From contig NC_086366.1 in assembly GCF_036324505.1 (NCBI RefSeq), forward strand, positions 15,563,427 to 15,627,426: DNA of 64,000 nucleotides, in the 5' to 3' direction. The notes under the pieces were generated by a model that worked only from the letters and a program-made list of their open reading frames with translations, made no database searches and had not been told where the DNA came from. The translations under genes were made by a program, and so were the position numbers. This document shows positions 11,957-33,782 of this stretch, in pieces (the first letter of the stretch is position 1; each line of letters opens with the position of its first letter). The DNA comes from Eleginops maclovinus. Taxonomy: Eukaryota > Chordata > Actinopteri > Perciformes > Eleginopidae.

Positions 11957-14900
11957 GTGGTGGAGAAGAATATGCTCCACACTGCTTCTACCCTGGATCC
12001 CAGGTTTAAAGCACTGCCATTCCAGGCAGTGGTGGACTTGTGGCTGCAGTAACAATCAATCAGGCAGAGAAGTGAACTACGAACTTGTGAAAGAATAGTT
12101 TCAGATGGAGACCTCTGGATAACAGTGTTTATTATTTATTTTATTTGAGTCCATACTAGTTACAGCACTTTACAGTTAAATGTAGCAGGCAGCTATTGTT
12201 TGTTTGATTTTGTTATTTGAAATATGAATTAAATTTATTATTTGAAGTAAGTTTATCTTTGCAATCATTTTTAAATTTGTTTTAAGTATTTATTTTAACC
12301 TTTGTCTCAGGGCTGCCTTGCTGTCCTATTTACTGAGTCGACTAAAGGAAAAATAAGACTTACTCAGTTTGAATGTTTACATTTGATTCAGTTTTCTCTT
12401 CTTTGAGACCTATAAAAGTAGAACTCAAGAAAGAGTAACTCAAAACAGCAATCTAGAATCGAATGTATTGAATTGAGATTTGATTTTGAATCGCAAATCC
12501 AATCGATTTTGAATCCCCGATTATTTTGAATCGCGAACCGATTGTGAATCGAACCGTGACCTCAAGAAATCGAACGGAATGGAATCGTGAGATTTCCTGA
12601 ATCGTGCACCCCTAGCACGCAGCTGCAGTTTTCAATTCTGTACAGTGTGCAGTGTTGTACTGAAGTAGATATGCAATCATTTGGGGGAAAGAAAAAGTGA
12701 CTGTTAAATGGATTACATTTAGGAACACCATTTAGATGGAAGTTACTGTGGAAAGTCCACAGTTTTTATTGGGAACTATTTTAGAAAAAAAGAAATAAAC
12801 ATCCACACAATCTGTTTAGTTTCCAGTTTCCATATTTAATTCATATATTACACCTGCATTGTATCAATGGCACATTTCACAGCAGGTATTTTGTAATTAA
12901 ACCCAAAATATCGCTGGACATCATTAGGGTTAAGGCTACTTTGATTCAGTCAACACATACAATAATTTAAATGTCCAGACCAGTATCCAGTATCATAATA
13001 TTACAAAGGAATGTTGTGTCATGGATCTCTAAGTCAAACTAGGCTTCCTGGCTATATTTCATTTTTTCACTGACTGATTTGGGTGCACTGACCCCTTTTG
13101 AACAGCAGGAGAGCAAGCGGCAGACTGTGATCTGGGCTCAAGTGGAGCAACATTGGCTAAGTTATATCTTCTGGTCCTTTATATTGGCTCTGAGATACAG
13201 CTCTCACCTTTGGCCAGTGGCCCCTAAGCTGCACTGTAGGTGGACATGTTGGTTCATCTGTGTGTTTCAGAAGTGTATATACTATTCAGTGGAGATGAGG
13301 ACCAGTAGGGCTCTACTGACCATCTGAGCCCTGACTCTCCTGTGTGTCAGGATTATTGGTGCATTTCATTTGTACTAGGAAATTGGTTAGAAGAGCTTGG
13401 GATAATGTCAGACCCATGTTGAATGTGTTGACAAGAAGTATGCAGATGCATCAAGTCGGAACAACCAAGTTTTAGCCAGGTTATCTTTGTTAGCAATGGA
13501 GAGTTTAAAATAATGCATCAGATGATATTTTACACACACAAACACCAAATCAATCTGTCCGCAGATAGAAGTCGGACAATACTGTCTGATTACAACTGAT
13601 CTAATGAAGTATAAATAAGAAGTATTAAGAACAGAATATTACTAAAGCTTTCACACTGTTGATGTGAGGAGCAGCTATCTCACACTTTAGGGTCAGGTTG
13701 GTGAGGTTCTCCCATCTTTCCAGTACAAAAGAATGCAACATTTATCACCATTTACCATTGAGAGCGATAAATCACAGCATTTCTTACTTTTAAAAGGTTT
13801 TACTAGGTTGTTGTCTCTCTAAAGATGTAACATTCCCTGAAGGCTCTGAGCTATTAGTGTATGTGCTGCCCACTATGTTCTAAATGTTAACTGGCATGCT
13901 ATAATTAGGATTGTTTATAAATACTGATTTTGCCTATGTAATGGTTCCTGCACCAGGTGATGTGAACTATTAATCACCTCATTTCTGGGCTTAAAGTAAA
14001 GATGTCAGTTCCGGTGAGTATGTGGCTCACTGTTATTTGAATTTAAACGCAATCCTGAGGCATCATAGTGAACTTCTAAAGGGCGTGGATTATAAAAATA
14101 GATCTTTACAATGCTGTGTTTTTATTTTCTGAACTTAAATTGAGTCCAAATTCTTTAACTAAAATGTTTTATTAGACAGATTAATTACTTCATGAATATT
14201 GTTTGACGTTTGGAAATAATGTGAATGAAGCAAATGTATCTAAGGAAAATAAAATAATCAGAGGTCTTTTACGTCCACAAAGTAAATGAATTGTATACCG
14301 GACAATATTATACAGTTTTACTTTTTACTTTAAAAAAAACTTGTACCCATCAAAATCTATGTATTAACAAGTGATCAAATGACTATGTCTAATCTTAAAA
14401 GCTTTGCTTGTAGTGACGAACCCACAGAATAATTGCTCAGCTCATTCTCAGCTTGATTGCCTTTCAACCGTTTTGGTTTTATTGCCCACAACTTTAATGT
14501 TTTGATTCCTTCCCACCCCTCTCACCAGCTATTTTTCAGCTGCAGAATCGAAGCTCTTCAATCAGAAAATCTTATTTAAGTTCAGAATGTTTGGGTACAT
14601 TTTCTGAAACAATAAAATAGCACATGTATGTTTGGCTAAATGTTTTTCACAGCAAACAAACGCTCAATCAATTAAAAAGACCCCTGATATTGATTAGTCA
14701 CCTCAAAGTCAGCTGTATGGATTGGATTTCACTTTATAAAATCTATGCCTTGGCTGTGGGAGTAGCTCTGCCTGTGGGAACTGATGATATTCACTGCTTT
14801 GATTTTTACACAGGATTACGTCGACCAAGACTTAACATTTGAGTGTCTGGTGAAAGCTGAGTTCATAACTTCATTAAATCAAAAGTTCAACAATATCGGA

Positions 14901-14967
14901 AATATGTTTATTTGTGTTCTGTTTGATACCAGTATCATATATGGTAAATATAAATCTACAGCCATAG

Positions 14968-15110
14968 ATGGTTAGCTTAGCTTAGCATTAAGACTGGATA
15001 CAGCTAGCCTGGCTCCATCCAAAAGTAACTTAATCTGCCTACAAACACCTCCAATTTATATGTTTTGTATGGTTTAATTGACATGACAAAAACCAAAGTG
15101 TGAGAACAAC
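14968..15110. repeat. Teleost interspersed repeat (GGTTAGCTTAGCTTAGCATTAAGACTGG type)
   Basis: The string TTAGCTTAGCTTAGCATTAA, followed by GACTGGATACAGCTAGCCTGGCTC, a CTGCCTACAAACACCTC block and ACAAAAACCAAAGTGTGAG, resembles a repeat I know to be abundant in percomorph fishes. The copy is probably truncated and runs into a (TA)n tract at about 15110. I do not assign it to a class. Confidence 0.6.
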
Positions 15111-18100
15111 ATATATATATATATATTGGGACATATGCTGGGACATTTTTTTTGTCTTGGAGGAGTTACCAGACAAGCAGCAAGAAACTGCAGGAAGCAC
15201 ATGTAAGATCATGTATACATTTCCAAATACCTTTCTTGGTATTGTCCTTTAAAGTCCAATCCAGAGACATACTAGATGTTTCCCCCTGTTTCCAGTCTTT
15301 TCAAAACATAAGAGAGGGAACTGTTTCACTCTCCAGATGTTGCATGATGATGCTAAATCCCCTACACTTCTCCCATGACGAACTCGAGAAGCATTTGAGT
15401 ATCTGAGATTGTATACAGATTATAAGCCTCCTCTCTGATGAGAGCTCAGTGGAAATCTGAAATCAGATCACTCAACTTCTTAATTACATTCTCTCTGTAT
15501 TGAGCCCTCCCTGCGTCCCACAGGCGGTGAAGTGGCAATGCAGTCAGGGCCTCAGCCGCCGAGCTTGACCCTGGACACGTGCAGCACTGGCCATATCGGC
15601 CCTCACTCTGTCACTCTGTCAGCACAGCTCGCCTCGTGCATGGTAACACATGACAGATCTGGGAGATAAAACAGCCAACACTCGCGCCCGCTGCCGCACT
15701 AATGGTTTATAAATATCTTCTTCAAAGACCCAAGTGAGGGGTGGCATGGTTGTTATGGGCTCTGTTATGGCGCAACATTGCAGACCCATTTAAGCTCTCA
15801 GTTTGCCTTTCATTCCCTGCCACCAGGACCCAAGAGTGGGTTGGAGAAGGAGGGGAGGGTGTAAGGAAGGGCATTGTGGGACTTGTGATGGACAGCTGGG
15901 ATGAAAAGGCTACTGGCATCCAGCAGTTTGAGTCAGACTGACCAACACAACCCTGAGAAAACATCAGCTACGTGTGGTTAGGCTACAGTTACAGATGTAA
16001 ACTTTCCCCCAACTTACGTGATCCACAAACATTGCTCCACAATAAGAGCCTTTGTTCTCTCACATAAACACCTATGTGCCGTGTGTGTATGTGTGGTATT
16101 TGCATGTGATCAAAACCCCCCAGCTCCCTCCTTCCATGGGTGACTTTATAAACGTGTTTCTCCATTTCCTATTTCTCCATTAGCTCAGAGGGCATTGCAG
16201 TTAAATGTGTTGGATGTCAGAGCTCTAAAAACACATGTAAGGCATTCGACATAAACACAAGCATGCATGCCTCTGACGCTTTTACTACATAATCATGCAC
16301 GAAGCAAAACATTGTAACGGGAGAACAAACGGCAAGCGTGTGAAAAGGTTTAAAAAGTCATTGAACTTTAGTTGGCTCGTAAGACCAGAGGGAAAGCAAA
16401 AAAGACATGCATACACACAATTATGCAGAGAATACATGCGTTGTGTCTGCTTTGTTTTTCAGTGATTTAGTGATCAGTAAATGTCCTATTATTATTCTTC
16501 GAGTAATCGGATTTGGATGATTTAATGTTCAGGAAATGAAGGTTATAAATAGTTTCTGCAATGAAAAATGCCTCAATCCTTTATAGTTCTCCGGAGTCTC
16601 ATCCTTCCACTTTATTGTTGGCAGACAAGATCAATGTGCCTGGCTGTGAGGAAATTAATAATCCTTTTGGATTTTATTTCATTGTTTCCCTGGTGCGGTT
16701 TTGTGGATTTTTTTCATTTATATTTGCTTTTACCCAAGAGTCTGCTATTATGTATTAAGAGGCAGGCGTAATAAGCCTTTGTTTTTAAGTGGCTATGATT
16801 AGTTATGGTAACAACCTTTCAAAATGTGGATTAGTGGCAGCAACTCGGAAGCCATCTACGATAGTATCATTTTATTGGTGATAATTGGGCTATTATGACA
16901 AGAATATTGAAGGCTTCAAGAGCTTTTATAACACCCACACCCATTTCTCTTCTTTTACAAGTGTGTGCTTCTGTGCTATTTCTTTTAACCAAAATGTTGA
17001 CTAAATATGATTGTCAATGAGGTTTTTTTTCCATGACTAAGACAAGACAATTGCAACATTAACGTCAATAAACTCCAACTGTGTCAATACCAACATGCAG
17101 TATTACTGACCAGATATCACAGTTTTTAGCTGTGTGCTGATGTGACAATGAGGACAGTTGGGAGGATTTCGAGTACATGGCTGTGGTTAAAAAAGAGGGC
17201 TGCTCAACTATGCATAAAATGACAATTCTTTCACTTCTAACATGTATTTAAAACATTTCTTTTTATACTCTGATTACTTTATGGACCTTTAGATTTGCAT
17301 TAAATGGAAATATTTATGTAGTGCTGTACTGCAAGATCACAAAAATACATAATTATACAAGTATGCATATTAAACACCTATAGTAACCTATTGGCAGTAA
17401 TGAAACAACCTTTTTTAACCTAGGCAAGGGCAAGGGAAGTCTCTTTTCTGTTTTAACTTAACCTTTAAGAAAGAAAGACTGACAGATGACACAAATCAAC
17501 CCCAAACATAAAGCACAGAAATCCTTCCACTGAGTTCAGTGCAGTGAAGTAGTTCTCCTTTTTGTCACGAGTTGGCTCGTACATCTGCTGTGTGCTTGAG
17601 TGGTGATATTTTAAACAACAAATAATAATTAGTTGTGTTTTTTGCATGTGTCTTTTTAATATAACGTGTGCTTGTAAGAGTTAAAGGGACTGAGTTGGCA
17701 GTGAGAACCAGAGGGATGTTGTGGGAGTTTGGAGCCATGTGCGCGGGGAGAATCAATTTAAACACAATCAAAAGTTAAGAGGGATTAAAGCTACTTTGAT
17801 GAGATAGCACACTCAAAATGGTTTAAAATAGCTGCAGAGATTAAACTAATGTAATCCAATTTATAGGAGCCTTTCCTAATATTTATTATTAAAGCACCAT
17901 CTGTTCAAAGCCTGTAGGGTCAGTACAAAAGGCGGTTTTACACCAACAAAGCTATTTTGTTGTCCTACATTCCTCCCTTTGCTGTCTGTCAATAAGTCAG
18001 GGAATAACCCCCTTTTTTTTGGCTCAGTCGTAATCTTTGTTCATGTTTGTACCCGACATCAACTAATGTTTAACAATGTGCAATTCTGTTCCCCACTTGT

Positions 18101-20583
18101 CACATTCCTTTATAAAATTAAAACTGAAGGTCATCCAGCTTTCATCAAGAATAATGAACGATTATAATGAGGAAAAGAAATCTGACACTTACATAATTTA
18201 TTATTATGTTGTCTGTTCTTGCATGGCTAGGCGTTTCAGGGGTCATTTTAAGACTTTGTTATCTCTGCTCTGACACAGATTTCAGCTCAGCACAGATGAC
18301 ACATGCTGTAGAGATCAGACAAGCAATGTTTCATGCACAAAAACCCCTCAATTAATGATGTAGCACGAAGTTGGACTACACCCAATTTATTCCATGAGAA
18401 TTGTTCAGTCATTTCTATACTGTTAATAACCCTGATTTTAATTGAGCTCAATTTACATTATGTTTGTTTATAGCAGTTATTAATCGTGATAGCTGAAGTT
18501 AAAGAGGATATATAATTGTCAGGGGTGCAGTAAAAGGACCCAAATGCAGAGAAACAAGGGAAGGCAGGTATGGGGGTTTGAGCTAAAAACTCCCTCTGGA
18601 GGGAAGTTTGGGATTTTAGCCTTTGCAGACCATTTACATACACAAAAACCTATAACACACTCCAGGAAAGGGGAAACCCTCAAAAGTATAATAGGGCATC
18701 TTTAAGTCCAATCACATAGTACCAATTCATGTGTTCAGAATACATAATGTGGCAGTCAGTCAAGGCTTCATTATTATAGACGTACACACTTCACCTCAAA
18801 TGTAGCATTGTGTAAAGGATGAGGCTTTGTTGTCAATTAAAAGTATTTTGTTGTCTTTCTCTTTACTTTTCAATGAATTCAGGAGATCAGTTGTAAAAAT
18901 GAGGTGAGGCAATCTAGAGAAGGCAGTCAACTCAAGGCAGCCCCCCCCATGGAAACTCCACTCACAGCACCATATATGTAACACACTTTTTTTAATCTTG
19001 ACATTTCACTTGAGCCGTCAGTACTGTGTGCCTGTTGCTACAGAGTTCACCTTAAAGCTATGCTGATTCTCACACCTGAGTATCTGCTGCTGCTGTCCAA
19101 ATAGTATTATAAAAGTCCTGGCCCAGCATTCACCAGAAGGCTCGAGTTTACCTCTCCATAGCGGAGAAGACTCCCTGCCGAGCCGAGCTTGAATTGAAGA
19201 ATTTGACCTATTTGAAGAGATGATGGGTGACTGACATGTTAATAAATACAAGTCTGAAATAAATGTATAAAGAATATTAAAAACTTGAAAGATTTTCTAT
19301 TGCTACAACGTTGTGATGTCTACAGCACCACTTGGATACTGACAAAGTGTTGTCCATGACCTTTGACCTTCAAACCATGTTTCTGCTTCAGATTATCAGG
19401 ACATATTTCTAAGGCGGCAGGCCCACCCTGTTCAATCGATGGTTGGAGGTGTAGATGGCGGGTAAATCTGAGCATGAGCTAAAGCTTCAGCTCCGGAGAG
19501 AGACTCACATTAGAGAAAGACATTGGTGGAAGCAGAGATTACTGGGGGAGATAGAGTGGGGCTGGTTAAAGAGGATCAGTTAATCTTCACACAGGCCTCC
19601 GTGGCTCCCTGAGGGCTTTGAGAGAGGAACTGACTTTTTATCCTTCATTTGATCACAACATCACAGCAGAATTAGGTTGCCTTGTTAGACATGCAAATCA
19701 CATGTATTTCAGTAACAAACTAAACACCTGTTTCAATCATACTTACACACAGTTTACCTGTATTGCTTCAGATTACTTTATATGTATTTATTTGTTAAGT
19801 CTAACATTCAGTGATTTTAGTGATATCAAGATTTCCACTGGGAAATGTCTACGATCAGAGGGTCTCTATTATCCTATGTATGTGCTGCCCTCTATGGATG
19901 AGTCATGGTCCCACAACACAGTCACATTTAATCTGTTAATTGTGCCCCTGCTCAGACATGCATGACGGGGTGGACTCCTCTTTGATTAGTATCTGTGGGT
20001 TTGCGATTCAGGCGTCCATGCCGTTTTAATTGCTGTTGACTCTGCCAGTGTCTCATAGCCAAGATGCCCTGCAGAGAAAAAAAACAACAATAAAAAAAAC
20101 ACAGTTTATTCTAAAGGGAAGAATCCAATTAGCAGATATAAAGCGTGGCTAGGCTGAGCTATTGCCCTTAGCCAAATGTAATTAGGACAAAGTTTACTGA
20201 GACTTCATAGTATCATATTACATCCCCTTTATTGGCAGCTTTTCAATTGGACGTAGATTGACATCATACCCATATCCTCATCTTGAACCCCCTCTCTCTG
20301 TATGTGTCTGCAGCCAAACACACACACACATACCAGATGGAGACAGCCTTGGATTAGGGAAGATTTTCCTTCATTTAATAAACAATTGAATGACACAGTT
20401 TTGAGGATAAACCCGCTCAAAGAAGCAGAAGCATAGTCTGGAGTGCGGAGACTACAGGGCATTATCCTACTTCATCATGGAATATCGTTCAGAATTAGTC
20501 TTCATCGATTGCTGCGGACACATGAAGAAGTCTCATCAAACAACAGAGAACCTGATCCCTTCTGATTGTGTTTCCAGCACACG

Positions 20584-20609
20584 ATATATATATATATATA
20601 TATATATAT
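20584..20609. repeat. (TA)n microsatellite
   Basis: About 26 bp of alternating TA with no interruption. Confidence 0.85.
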
Positions 20610-23600
20610 TAATCTACGTGTAAACGCACTTCACGACATTATACGGGGAGAGAGATTTAATTTATCTCGGCTTTAACCCAGACATGGCCTTTTTCTCAGT
20701 GTTCTTACAAAATTGTTACAGGGCACACATGTCAGTCACAGCAAACACAATGGCTGCTGAAAATGAAATCAGGGCACGAACTGGATTTGTGCGGGAAAAA
20801 ATAAGAGATGGGGCTGCTATACATTATGATCAAAAACAGGCTGAAGTTGACGTCTGTAGGAACGATGGTGATGATAAAGATATTAATCTTGTTCATGCAT
20901 GTCCAATAGATGGCTTTACTGCTCGACACTGACATGAGGAAATGCTGGATGTGCTGACATGATTATGATTAGACTGGGGAAGGATTTTTGCATGTATATG
21001 TCCCACAATACACACTGACATCTTTTATGTTTTGCTGATAAAAGCTATGACCTGGATTATTCTGAGGGTGGATGTCCTCTCTATTATTGTCAATGACGGT
21101 CCTTCGCCATCAAGAAACATCCCATATTAGCATCTCTAGCTATTGATAACATATAAAGCCTCTCACAGATGCTAGTATCATACTAGAATTAATAGGCGTA
21201 AGTAGGGACTGATATGTGAACATTTGCTATTTATTAAACACTTAATAATAGCATGAGCATCCTTACTTAGTATTTATTTATTCAATCCAATTTTCAGACC
21301 AACAACTTAGCAATTCATGAATGTGTTTCCTGTTTATTTGTGCTATGTAAATTTAAAGTAGCCTTCTTTGTTTGTAGAAAGGAAGTTATTTATCTAATTA
21401 TGTGCCATCCCCTTGATTTGTGCAATATTACACAAGTAGACTACAAAGAAGAAGAAGCATTGCTCTTATACAATGTTTTCAGGCTGTGAACGATCTCTGA
21501 AAGTGTTTTTATTACCCAAAGTTAAACCATAACTTCACTTTGGCTTTATGTGTTGGGTGTGGTGGAGTATTGTTTACGGCGAAGACTAATTGGAATACAT
21601 GTTTAATAGTTATAGAACTCAAGTCTATCATTTTGTATCTTTTGTAGAATTTGTAAATGTAACTTTTTGTGAGCCATACAAATGTTTCTGGCTTGATGTG
21701 TTGCTTGCATGGTGGATGCCCCATTTTAACCTAACAACATGCGGTCACCCCAGGCTTCACATGACATGAATGATTAAATATTAAGCTAAGTGATTTGCTA
21801 ATTGAAATTCAGAGAATGTAAATGCTGTGATGATGATGATGATGATGTTATCAACAGAAGTAGTGGTTACTGAAGTGACCACGTGTTAGATCATATCCAT
21901 GTCCAGTTGAGGTCTTTTGCTCACGTGAGGTGAGAGGATTGAGCCTGGGATTGTACTAGGATTAGTCAACAGGACTTACCAGATTCAGAGATTCAGAAAT
22001 TAAGGGACAGGAGTCTTACAGCTGCAGGGTCATTTTTTTCCAAGAAGAAATAAGAAACCACTGCAGCAATTCTAAATGTCCAAAAACAAGTTTATGTTCA
22101 TCTTTCTGGCTTAAAATCTCCTACACATGCATTTTTCTCTTCATCTGTTCGCCAGCCCCACCGGCACAGCCAATCACTTAATTCTCCTGCCTCTGCACGC
22201 TTTCAGTCTGGAAAAGAAGGGAGGCGTGTCTGGCGAAGCAGATGTGGAGATTTCAGCTGCCTGTTTATGGATCACAACTCTCCCTCTCTCGGTGTACTCT
22301 CCTCTATCTGAATATACTCAGTCTATCATTGGAGCACATCAGGGATACTGTTCATGGTTTTCTCTACCATAGAAGGATTTTAGTGGAAAGCATTTTTTTT
22401 TTTTTTTTTTTTTTTTCATTTGAATTTTTTTATACCAAGCTTCAAACTGGAGACCCAAACAGACACCGACTGCTGGGATCAGGTGATCCAGCTTCAGCTG
22501 TCTGGTTCGGGTGACTGGGCACCTTGTGAGTTGGACATCATTATTAATAGTTTTGTTTTACTTTCTTTCCTTATTTGTGAGCAGGAGTCTTTAAATCACA
22601 GATCATTGCAGTTATCCTTCTGATAATCCATGCCCCTAAACTGTTCTTAATTTTCATTTAGGTTAGCTCTTTTTCCTTTCTCAGATGGATTCAGAAAATG
22701 AAATTGTTGCCTTGTGTGTTGAGCTGTACCTCTGTCTGGAGAAACATTGTTGAGAATTTGTTTTTTTGGGAAATTGCATATTTAATGCAGTCCACTGTTG
22801 TGGAAAAGCAATATTGTAATTTCTAGTCTTTACACTTTGTATAAAGTCCTCATAGGAGTATTATGAAATGAAGTACAATATGTGCAATCTAATGAACCCT
22901 GTATTTCCAAATTTGGTGATTTTTTATTTTCAGAAGGATACAGTTAAGAAACTTAAACTTCTTATGCATGTGTATAAAGCTGGAAACAGTTCTGTTTTTT
23001 AACGTTGGAAATCGTAGGAGGAGAATGTCATCTATGTACTTTATAAGATGATATTATTTACCTTTTACATCTGAAGAAAATGTCTTCAGTCTGCTTTTGT
23101 CAGCTGCCATATGTGATAAATGTGCCTGTCTTGGTTCAGGCAGCTTGATATACAGAATCTACAAGGAAAACAAACACAGACACACAGACACAGACACCAC
23201 ACACACGCGTCAATACGTAGAAGCAAGTTTGGGATTGAGTGATCCCGAGGTTGTTGCTGATTATAAAGGAGCCTAAAAGATTATGTCTGCTCAGGTCACA
23301 GTTATGAAATTCAATTTGATGACTGTGTTATTGTTTTTTTCCAAGACACTTTTTATTTTTCATATTGTAGAAATTGTTGAATCCCAGCAGCAAATTGATT
23401 ATTTATCGCAAGGTCATCAATATATTTTATTGTGTGATGTGAAAAAGCAAATAACTCAGAAATGGTTGTGATTTATAATTGAATTAATTATTTTCCCAGC
23501 CACATTATCAAAAACATCCTGTAGTTCTAATTCCTCACCCATGAGTGACTTGTTGCCTTTATTTATTTTATATCATTATAGAGTTAAGTCTTTTTGGGAT

Positions 23601-23944
23601 AAAACCAGATTTTTGAGGCTTTAGTAGATTGTTATAGCCCTTTTTCTGTTGCTATTTTGGGATTTTACACTGAGAAATCATCATATTATTATCATCAGAG
23701 TGTTCAATAATTCAAATAACGCTGGGCATTCAAAGACAGCAAAATTAAATTAAATAAACTATAAATATCACACAACACAAACAAGCCTTTTAATGCATGG
23801 AATCGAAGCATGAAACAGGATGAACATACCAAGATATTAACACCTATTTCAGATTTCCTAGCTTCCCCAAATCATAAAAACAACATCATCCGCTGAGCCT
23901 CTGCCAAATTTCACAATTAACTGTTTCCTCTGTTGTTGTTCCAG

Positions 23945-32033
<8,089 letters not shown>

Positions 32034-33022
32034 GCCGGCAGGAGGACAGTGATTATGGATAGAGAGAAAGTATGCCTTGGAACGTAAAAGCACTTTCTCT
32101 GTGAAGACTTAAAAGGATGTGAGAGAAGAAAATGTCTCGCAGGTACCTTTTTGGTTTGTTCATTTCAATTTCTTTTTGTAAGAAATATATTTTTTATTTA
32201 CACTCTTATGAAGAGATCTTTAATGATATCCAGTAGCTTTAGGATTCTTAGGCAGTGTACATAAAAGCCAATGTTTTCAAGAGAGTTGCTGACTTACTAC
32301 AGTTTATGGATTTATTTCAGTGCAGTTGGCAGTTTGCTTAGAGTTCTGCAAAATATATGCTGGCCAAATTTGTATAATAACTTTAATGATACAAGTGTAT
32401 GATTTCATTTCATTTGTGTAAAGATCACTTTTCAGTCCCTTCTCTCAGGCTAAAGGCACTATGTCAAAATCACAATTCAGGTATTTCAAATGTTTCATTA
32501 TTGTTTTCTCTGAAACACATGTACGTGTTATGTGTTCACGTAAAGGTTGTTTTATTTAACCTACTGCAATATCAGTATGGTTCAATGACTCTGATGTCTG
32601 CTGGGAGGACATTTATAAGTATTTGCCTGTTACGGTAGTTGGAATGTAACCAAAAAATAGTAGAACATGTTGAAGTTGATGGTTTCTTACTATTCTGTTC
32701 AAAGGTGCTTGTTTTAACTTGATATAATTACTGTAAACATACAAGGCCGCCAGTAAGTGAGATTATATAGAATCAAACTTCCTGCTGTTGGTTTTGTTTG
32801 TTTTCATGTAAGTGTATGCAGCTCTGATAAAAGATGTGGCAGTAAGCTATGCTGAAGGTTACATGTAGCACTTTTACTGCAGCTTTGATTGATCTTTTTT
32901 TTTTCAATAAAGTATTCTGGAGTGTTTGATTTTAGCATGACTCATCATAATCACTTTACCTATAAATATATTTTTACTCAGGCAAAAGAGATGTAAAAAA
33001 TACCCAGTTAAGTGTCAATAAA
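32034..33022 (+). promoter_or_regulatory. esam: esam 3' UTR with two candidate poly(A) signals
   Basis: After the TAG at 32031-32033 the sequence is AT-rich and non-coding. AATAAA occurs at 32906-32911, after a T-rich tract, and again at 33017-33022. Either would give a 3' UTR of roughly 0.9-1.0 kb. esam ends facing the 3' end of acad8, a few hundred bases away. Confidence 0.7.
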
Positions 33023-33782
33023 AAGGCTGATTCCTTTTGCAAACTGATATTATTTTATTTGAAGTGTAATCATTTGCAATGTGACATTAATACATAACAC
33101 ATAATACCCAACCCACATTTTTATCTGGGGCATTTCAAATGTCATGGATGGGTAACAATTCAGTAACCTTCACTATAATTGAGATCTAAAAGGCCACTTA
33201 AGGCACAGAGATGCTGAGACTGCATGTAATATACATCTGTGATATACAGTGGAGAAACACACCCTTTAAACACCCCAGTTTGTATTAAATCCTTTAAAAG
33301 AAAGGAAAAAAATCCCAACCTCTTGTTACAGTTTCAGTGAATCTGTAGTAAGGAGTAGCTATTTTTTTTAAATAGAAAAACAAGATTACAACTTTTTATT
33401 CACACTAGCAGCTTTGCAGAAAATGTTTCGATTACAAATCAAATCAAGACCTTTTTCTAAACTATTCTTAGGATATTAAAACTACCGGAGGTGGTCTCTG
33501 AAAAGGTGGTGTAGACACCAGCACATTATCAGCAAGGTAAAGGGATTGACAGGATATTTTGTACATGTCTGACCCGAAAAAGATCAATACTACTGAATTT
33601 GGTGGTCCCATGCTTTCTCTAGCACTGCTTATCAGGTGGAACTCTGGGTACAGTATTTCATGCTCCCTTCCCGACATAACAGTGAATCCTTACTGCTTCA
33701 CCAAGCACCACCATCAGGTCAAGTTTTTACTATGCTTTATGACCAAATACAAGTTTGGATGAGATTTCACACAAGTAACACA

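Larger units (their letters stand above)
9265..12052 (+). pseudogene. Broken ZBED-like hAT transposase
   Basis: Fragments in order: an ATG at 9265 leading to SLIWTYFGFYFLEGKK, the start of a BED zinc finger; after a stop and frame change, the zinc ligands in ICKLCKAKVKYFGN and LRTHVVRHH (9395-9500, C-x2-C and H-x4-H type); a middle domain near 9509-9798 (LPSRRLFTEKAVPQLYQETK); a ribonuclease-H-like core at 10487-10770 (LVTDNAANMVAA, then CFAHTINIAAQRALKL); a further stretch at 10847-11112; and after the second nested insertion the STLDPRFKALPF motif (11985-12025), which ends at TAA 12050-12052. Several stops and frameshifts and the absence of a full C-terminal dimerisation domain make it a pseudogene. 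BED finger plus hAT core matches the Ac/ZBED group. Confidence 0.85.
9065..12614 (+). mobile_element. Decayed hAT (ZBED/Ac-like) transposon with nested insertions
   Basis: The ends form short inverted repeats: TAGGGGTGCGC on the left, and TAGGGGTGCAC when the right end is read on the opposite strand. Both subterminal regions are packed with the word GAATCG/CGATTC (for example around 9085-9140 and 12455-12600), a typical hAT arrangement for transposase binding. The interior carries a broken BED-finger/hAT transposase in + orientation. Putative flanking 8-mers (GTAAGCGT and GCACGCAG) match at only 4 of 8 positions, so either the target duplication has decayed or the exact edge is off by a base or so. 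Removing the two nested insertions (501 and 844 bp) gives an original length of about 2.2 kb. Confidence 0.85.
12615..23944. other. Long gene-free stretch; expected to contain the esam promoter or first exon
   Basis: About 11 kb with no recognised exon on either strand. It holds (TA)n runs near 15110-15126 and 20584-20609, a (GAT)n run near 21830-21847, a poly-T run at 22391-22416 and a fish interspersed repeat at about 14968. The first coding exon of esam must end in phase 1 upstream of 23945. No candidate with ATG, hydrophobic signal and proper donor was convincing. The moderately GC-rich patches at 15480-15900 and 22127-22520 are the most promoter-like places. Confidence 0.5.

Noticed and set aside
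16081..16110. GTGTGTATGTGTGG-type run and similar short CA/GT stretches (for example 23170-23205)
   Set aside because: They are short and interrupted, ordinary simple sequence with no further structure.
18515..18570. GTCAGGGGTGCAGTAAAAGGACCCAAATGCAGA similarity to a common fish transposon end
   Set aside because: Only one end-like segment was seen. There is no partner inverted repeat or target duplication to support an element call.
22242..22524. MWRFQLPVYG... frame and a GTGAGT donor at 22524 as possible esam exon 1
   Set aside because: The leader is not convincingly hydrophobic, a long poly-T tract interrupts the frame, and the phase of the donor does not fit a signal exon.
23283..23471. 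Frame with a signal-peptide-like stretch (MKFNLMTVLLFFSKTLFIF) upstream of esam exon 2
   Set aside because: Considered as esam exon 1. No phase-1 GT donor follows the hydrophobic segment, and the nearest GT (GTAGAA) is poor.
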